Positions 60,342-64,000 of a stretch of 64,000 nucleotides of DNA are shown one piece after another. Every line of letters begins with the position of its first letter. Position 1 is the stretch's first letter. Where the stretch lies: assembly GCA_050946575.1 (NCBI GenBank), contig JBMNVB010000006.1, forward strand, positions 1 to 64,000, read 5' to 3'. The translations under genes were made by a program, and so were the position numbers. The notes under the pieces were generated by a model. The model saw only the letters and a list, made by a program, of their open reading frames with translations. It was not told the DNA's origin and did no database searches. Origin of the DNA: JALCRY01 sp050946575. GTDB lineage: Bacteria; Bacillota; Clostridia; Peptostreptococcales; Anaerovoracaceae.

Positions 60342-60408
60342 GTCGTTATAATAACACCGCGCGCCGCACATTGCAAGTGATTTTTTTAACAATTTCATGA
60401 TGCGGATT

Positions 60409-60828
60409 TTACAATATGTCTATCGAGTATATATCGTCGAAAAATATCACGGCTCCGCCGCGCGTGACGATCGCGCGCCTGACTGTACTGACCTTTCTTA
60501 CGCGGTCCTGAGTCGACACGCATCTTCCGCCGCTTTTCACGCTGTCCTGCTCGAAATGGGTCACGAGCACCTCCGGCTCCATGCCCGCATCGCATGCGAT
60601 GCTGAGCATCCTGAGCCGCTCGTCGATGACCGCCTTGCTCTCTTCCGTAAGCTCGCGTCTGGGTTCCGTCACCCTGGCCGCCTCGTCGATATCCGCATCG
60701 AACCCCGTGAGCGCGGCGAACGGCGCGAACTGCGCCGCTCTCGCGCCCGCCGGCATCCGCCTGTGTCTGAGATATTTCGGGCGCGGCATATAAAGAATAT
60801 CCTCATAATCCCTGTCCTTCCGGCTCAC
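60409..60828 (-). CDS. YolD-like protein
   Basis: 139 residues. The segment RMPAGARAAQFAPFAALTGF (about 24-43) is the YolD signature, and VTHFEQD with VSTVRRAIVTRGGAVIFFDD completes the domain. YolD proteins are the usual partner of Firmicutes Y-family polymerases (UvrX/YqjW type) and are thought to act like a UmuD substitute. Start GTG overlaps the polymerase stop by 4 bp (GTGA), so the two are translationally coupled. Confidence 0.88.
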   Translation of the reverse strand: MSRKDRDYEDILYMPRPKYLRHRRMPAGARAAQFAPFAALTGFDADIDEAARVTEPRRELTEESKAVIDERLRMLSIACDAGMEPEVLVTHFEQDSVKSGGRCVSTQDRVRKVSTVRRAIVTRGGAVIFFDDIYSIDIL

Positions 60829-62360
60829 GCCTTATGCCCTCCTATCTGTCCGTTGCGTTCGATCGTCGTCGCGCCTTCCTTGAAGTTCATGCCTTTCAGT
60901 ATCGCGTTCTTCCCGTATTTCCCGCGTATGTCTATTATGGCTTCCTGCATGCCGCGTTCGGAATCGCGCGCCGCCTCTTTTTCGCGTCGCTCTTTTTCCT
61001 CCGCTTCTCTGTCCGTGAAAAAATCGAGCTGCACGGGTTCTTCCGCGCGCGCTTCGGCAGCCGGCCTGACACGCCCCGCGGTCACTGTGATCCTGCGCAC
61101 GAGCAGGCCGCTGTCGGCGATCTCCTCGTACAGCGTGACCGCCGCCTGCACTATGACCGACGCGGACGACGTCATTTCTTCGAGCGGCGCCGTGCCGCGC
61201 GCGGACACCGGCACCGGCCGCCCGTAATGATCCATCTTTACTTTTCCGTGATACCCGCTTCTCCGCACGGGGTCTGTCAGGTTCGACGTATCATAGCCGA
61301 CATGAAGGACGATGCTGTCTGTCTCGAGGCCCTTCGAGACCATGTCCGTAACGAGAAGATCCGTCATCTCCCGTACGATGAGTCTGCCTTCGTCAAACGT
61401 GTACGGGCGCGACAGTACCTGCCCCGTCCCGAGGCTGTGATCCTTCGGAACATACGACTTTATATCCGCCATGGAGCACGGCTCATATCCCCAGGCATGG
61501 TCGATCAGCAGCTCCGCGTTCACGCCGAAAAGTCTGAACAGCAGGTCCTCGCTGTAAAAGCCGCCCGGATCCCCGACCGAGCATCTCGCGACATCGCCCA
61601 TCGTGTACATGCCGCACGACGCGAGCCTCCTCGCGGTGCCGCTCCCGACGCGCCAGAAATCCGTTATCGGCGTGTGCCCCCACAGCTTCTTCCTGTAACT
61701 CATCTCATCAAGCTCCGCGATGCGCACGCCGTCTCTGTCCGGCTCCATGTGCTTCGCTTCGATGTCCATCGCTATCTTGCAGAGGTAAAGGTTCGTTCCT
61801 ATGCCGACAGTCGCCGTTATGCCTGTGGACCGCAGCACGTCGCGCACCATGGTCACGGCGAGTTCGCGCGCGTCCATGCCGTACAGATCGATATACGGCG
61901 TCGCATCGATGAATACCTCGTCCACGGAATAGACGTGGATGTCTTCGGGTGCTATGTATTTGAGATATATGCCGTATATCTTCGCGCTGTACTCCATGTA
62001 CATCGCCATGCGCGGGACCGCCGCGATATAGTCCGCTTTCAGCAGCGGATCGCGCCGGAGTTCGTTCGCGTCGACGGAAGAGCCGCGGAACCCGCAGCCG
62101 CCGGCGCGCTGAAGACGCCGCGCGTTCACCTCCTTCATGCCGCGCACGACCTCGAACAGGCGCGGCCGCCCCGGTATGCCGCATGCCTTGAGCGACGGCG
62201 AGACGGCGAGGCATATAGTCTTATCGCTCCTGCTCGTATCGGCGACGACCAGATTCGTGGACAGCGGGTCGAGCCCGCGCTCGCTGCATTCGCATGAAGC
62301 GTAAAACGATTTCAGATCTATGGCGATAAATGTGTTCTGTTTTTTACGCGGGCTTCCCAT
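60825..62360 (-). CDS. Y-family DNA polymerase (UmuC/UvrX-type lesion bypass)
   Basis: 511 residues from the ATG at 62360 (GGGGG 9 nt upstream). Palm motifs FIAIDLKSFYASCE (about 10-23) and VYSVDEVFIDAT (about 118-129) carry the catalytic acidic residues. Little-finger domain follows, and after a charged linker (EEKERREKEAARDSERG) a conserved C-terminal segment GKNAILKGMNFKEGATTIER with a terminal GGHKA. VQLDFF before the linker resembles a beta-clamp-binding peptide. Bypasses DNA lesions. A LexA-type box overlaps its promoter, and YolD is encoded next. Confidence 0.92.
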   Translation of the reverse strand: MGSPRKKQNTFIAIDLKSFYASCECSERGLDPLSTNLVVADTSRSDKTICLAVSPSLKACGIPGRPRLFEVVRGMKEVNARRLQRAGGCGFRGSSVDANELRRDPLLKADYIAAVPRMAMYMEYSAKIYGIYLKYIAPEDIHVYSVDEVFIDATPYIDLYGMDARELAVTMVRDVLRSTGITATVGIGTNLYLCKIAMDIEAKHMEPDRDGVRIAELDEMSYRKKLWGHTPITDFWRVGSGTARRLASCGMYTMGDVARCSVGDPGGFYSEDLLFRLFGVNAELLIDHAWGYEPCSMADIKSYVPKDHSLGTGQVLSRPYTFDEGRLIVREMTDLLVTDMVSKGLETDSIVLHVGYDTSNLTDPVRRSGYHGKVKMDHYGRPVPVSARGTAPLEEMTSSASVIVQAAVTLYEEIADSGLLVRRITVTAGRVRPAAEARAEEPVQLDFFTDREAEEKERREKEAARDSERGMQEAIIDIRGKYGKNAILKGMNFKEGATTIERNGQIGGHKA

Positions 62361-62402
62361 ATCCGCCGTCCCCCTTTCCGGATCGCTCCGATGTGTAAAT
62401 AG

Positions 62403-62442
62403 ATTATACAGCGGCGCGGAGCAAAAAGCAAACATATGTTCT
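62403..62442 (-). promoter_or_regulatory. SOS (LexA) box and promoter of the Y-family polymerase operon
   Basis: Minus-strand AGAACATATGTTTG (62442-62429) matches the Gram-positive LexA box GAACNNNNGTT(C/T). It overlaps a -35 TTGCTT (62431-62426) that is 17 bp from TATAAT (62408-62403). Confidence 0.82.
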
Positions 62443-62452
62443 TTTTCTGTAC

Positions 62453-62481
62453 AAAAAAAAGACCCGGCCCGCGGCCGGATC
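62453..62481 (-). terminator. terminator after tag
   Basis: Minus-strand nine-pair stem (62481-62473 with 62469-62461, one G-T) followed by eight U. Confidence 0.9.
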
Positions 62482-62495
62482 CGTGATCCATCCGT

Positions 62496-63101
62496 TCAGT
62501 ATTTTTCCCTGTCGCGGCGCTTTTTCACCGTCGGATAGTTTTCGTTTATCTTTTTATAGCACGGGCAGTCGAGCGAATGGTCGTTTATGATGCCGCACGC
62601 CTGCAGATGCGAATAGACCGTGACGGGGCCGAGGAATCTGAAGCCGCGCTTTTTAAGATCCGCGGCTATCCGTTCCGACAGGCCGTTGCTGACCGGCATC
62701 TTCCCCTCGCCGTGGCCGTTATACAGTATCGTTTTGCCGCCGGACCACGACCACAGATACTCGCTGAACGATCCGTATTCCTTACGGATATCGCAGTAGC
62801 ATCCCGCATTGTTTATGACCGCTTCTATCTTCCGCCGCGAGCGTATCATGCCTTCGGTGCCCATGATCCGCTCTATGTCGCTCTCATCGTACTGCGCTAC
62901 CTTCTCGAAATCGAAATCATCGAAGCATTCCCTGAACACATCGCGTTTCCGAAGCATCATGTTCCAGTTGAGGCCGCATTGGAGCGCCTCCATCATGAGG
63001 AACTCGAACTGAAGACGGTCATCATGCAGCGGCATGCCCCACTCGTTGTCGTGATATTCTCTGCTGTATTCGTTTTTATCTCTCCATCCGCACCAGGACA
63101 T
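62496..63101 (-). CDS. tag: DNA-3-methyladenine glycosylase I
   Basis: 201 residues. N-terminus MSWCGWRDKNEYSREYHDNEWG holds the zinc cysteine and substrate loop; LQCGLNWNMMLRKRDVF (about 41-57); the zinc site completes with HSLDCPCYK near the C-terminus. Removes 3-methyladenine from DNA. AGGAGG lies 6 nt before the ATG. A terminator separates it from the SOS-controlled polymerase operon, so the two repair units are adjacent but independently transcribed. Confidence 0.95.
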   Translation of the reverse strand: MSWCGWRDKNEYSREYHDNEWGMPLHDDRLQFEFLMMEALQCGLNWNMMLRKRDVFRECFDDFDFEKVAQYDESDIERIMGTEGMIRSRRKIEAVINNAGCYCDIRKEYGSFSEYLWSWSGGKTILYNGHGEGKMPVSNGLSERIAADLKKRGFRFLGPVTVYSHLQACGIINDHSLDCPCYKKINENYPTVKKRRDREKY

Positions 63102-63354
63102 AGTATTCCTCCTGTTAAGACATCTGCAGAATTTTAATATAAGTATATCGCGAACGCCGTATCAATGCACAGGTTTTTGATCCACACGATCCGAATTTGT
63201 TTCCAAAAAGAAAAAAAGTGCGAAAACACTGCAACATTCACTTATCCGGCTGATAAAAGGCGCTGTGCTGCTTTCTGAATTTTCTGATTAGACGATTCTG
63301 CAGGTCCGGAAATATAATAAATACAAAATATTGCTATTTGCGGGGAAGGAGGAA

Positions 63355-63396
63355 ATGTTCAGCGCTAAAGCTGATCAGAGACGGACAAATGAGTGA
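63355..63396 (+). CDS. 13-residue leader peptide overlapping the NSS transporter start
   Basis: ATG at 63355 follows an excellent ribosome site (AAGGAGG, about 3 nt spacing). The 13-codon frame (MFSAKADQRRTNE) ends TGA at 63396, 8 nt beyond the transporter ATG at 63389 in another frame. The transporter itself lacks a good site. This arrangement suggests translational coupling. A base-call error merging the frames is an alternative, but the offset of 34 nt and the clear transporter ATG argue against it. Confidence 0.5.
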   Translation: MFSAKADQRRTNE

Positions 63397-64000
63397 GAAC
63401 AGCAATGGTTTCAACACATTCTTCGGATTTCTGATGTCGGCGATCGGTTCTGCGATCGGATTCGGGAATATCTGGGGATTTCCTTACAAAATGGGCACGC
63501 ACGGGGGCTTCGCATTCCTTATCTGCTATCTCGTCCTCTGCGTATTCGTCGGGTTCATCGTCATGTTCGGAGAACTGGTACTCGGCCGGAAAGAAGGCCA
63601 CGGTCCGGTCGGGACATACAGGATCATCGGAGAGAAAAACAATAAGCATCTCGGTTTCCTCGGTTGGCTTTCCCTGCTGGCGGCTATTCTGGTATTCGGA
63701 TTTTACTGCACGCTCGGCGGATATACGCTGAAATACTGCGTCGCCAATTTCGGTGCAATATTCAATGCCGGATGGGGTTTCCACGGTGATTCGCAGCAGT
63801 ACTTCATGAACTTTGTCGGGAGCGGAGGGCCCACAGTAATATGGACACTGATATTCCTGCTCCTCACGATCCTCATATGTATAGGCGGCGTCTCGGGCGG
63901 GATAGAAAAATTCTGTTCCGTCGGCATGCCCGTACTTTTCCTGCTGCTTATCGTAATAATAATCAGATCGGCCACACTGCCCGGTGCAGGCGCGGGGTTC
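63389..64000 (+). CDS. neurotransmitter:sodium symporter (NSS/SNF) family transporter, 5' part
   Basis: The first 204 residues are inside the window; the gene runs off the right edge. The N-terminal helix FFGFLMSAIGSAIGFGNIWG (about 11-30, substrate and sodium site of the LeuT fold) and RKEGHGPVGTYR between helices 2 and 3 are diagnostic, with further membrane segments at about 41-62, 95-115 and 150-170. Bacterial members co-import amino acids with sodium. Substrate not determinable from this part. Confidence 0.93.
   Translation, partial: MSENSNGFNTFFGFLMSAIGSAIGFGNIWGFPYKMGTHGGFAFLICYLVLCVFVGFIVMFGELVLGRKEGHGPVGTYRIIGEKNNKHLGFLGWLSLLAAILVFGFYCTLGGYTLKYCVANFGAIFNAGWGFHGDSQQYFMNFVGSGGPTVIWTLIFLLLTILICIGGVSGGIEKFCSVGMPVLFLLLIVIIIRSATLPGAGAGF

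Overview
The window reads as chromosome of a moderately GC-rich (mid-50s % by eye) obligately anaerobic member of the Clostridia. Supporting this are pyruvate:ferredoxin oxidoreductase, a butyryl-CoA:acetate CoA-transferase family enzyme, the iron-sulfur two-subunit serine dehydratase, spoVG and a SpoVB-type flippase, and the Firmicutes gene order around mfd. The metabolic genes (serine dehydratase, asparaginase, threonine aldolase, aminotransferase, NSS-type amino-acid symporter, C1-folate enzymes) suggest amino-acid fermentation to acetate and butyrate. A family such as Anaerovoracaceae is a guess, not shown. I see no prophage, insertion sequence or CRISPR array.

Layout. 1-596: a minus-strand rRNA-type promoter pointing out of the window, then a THF riboswitch controlling folT. 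1146-14318 (minus): the cell-envelope and information-processing block mazG, hup, rqcP, mfd, pth, prs, a shortened glmU and murC, with purR and spoVG divergent from murC; this echoes the purR-spoVG-glmU-prs-pth-mfd-spoVT-yabMNO order of Bacillus. It is interrupted at about 5.9-6.95 kb by an exact 247-bp tandem array of long palindromes. 15.7-18 kb: an L,D-transpeptidase and six tRNA genes. 18-22 kb: a MarR regulator with a heterodimeric ABC exporter. 22-29 kb: one-carbon folate genes (folD, fchA, fhs, 5-formyl-THF cyclo-ligase) with two paralogous LysR regulators. 29-37.5 kb: asparaginase, XRE regulator, aminotransferase, CoA-transferase and PFOR. 37.8-47.8 kb: one long minus-strand run from a CYTH protein through tig, clpP, clpX, lon, engB, hpt and pduL to sdaAB/sdaAA. 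47.9-59 kb: argF, carB, carA, an RNA methyltransferase, mreB, pyrG and pyk. 59-64 kb: threonine aldolase, an SOS-controlled Y-family polymerase with YolD, 3-methyladenine glycosylase, and the start of an NSS transporter.

The C1 genes fit together. FolT imports folate under THF feedback, Fhs charges formate, FchA supplies cyclohydrolase activity, and FolD appears to have lost the cyclohydrolase lysine and to keep only the dehydrogenase role. PFOR, the PduL phosphotransacylase and the CoA-transferase all act on the acetyl-CoA/acyl-CoA pool.

The most unusual signals are the 4-copy 247-bp palindromic array and a strongly over-represented octamer, GCATTGAT/ATCAATGC: 31 copies by hand count against one or two expected. 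Neither is explained by the annotated genes.
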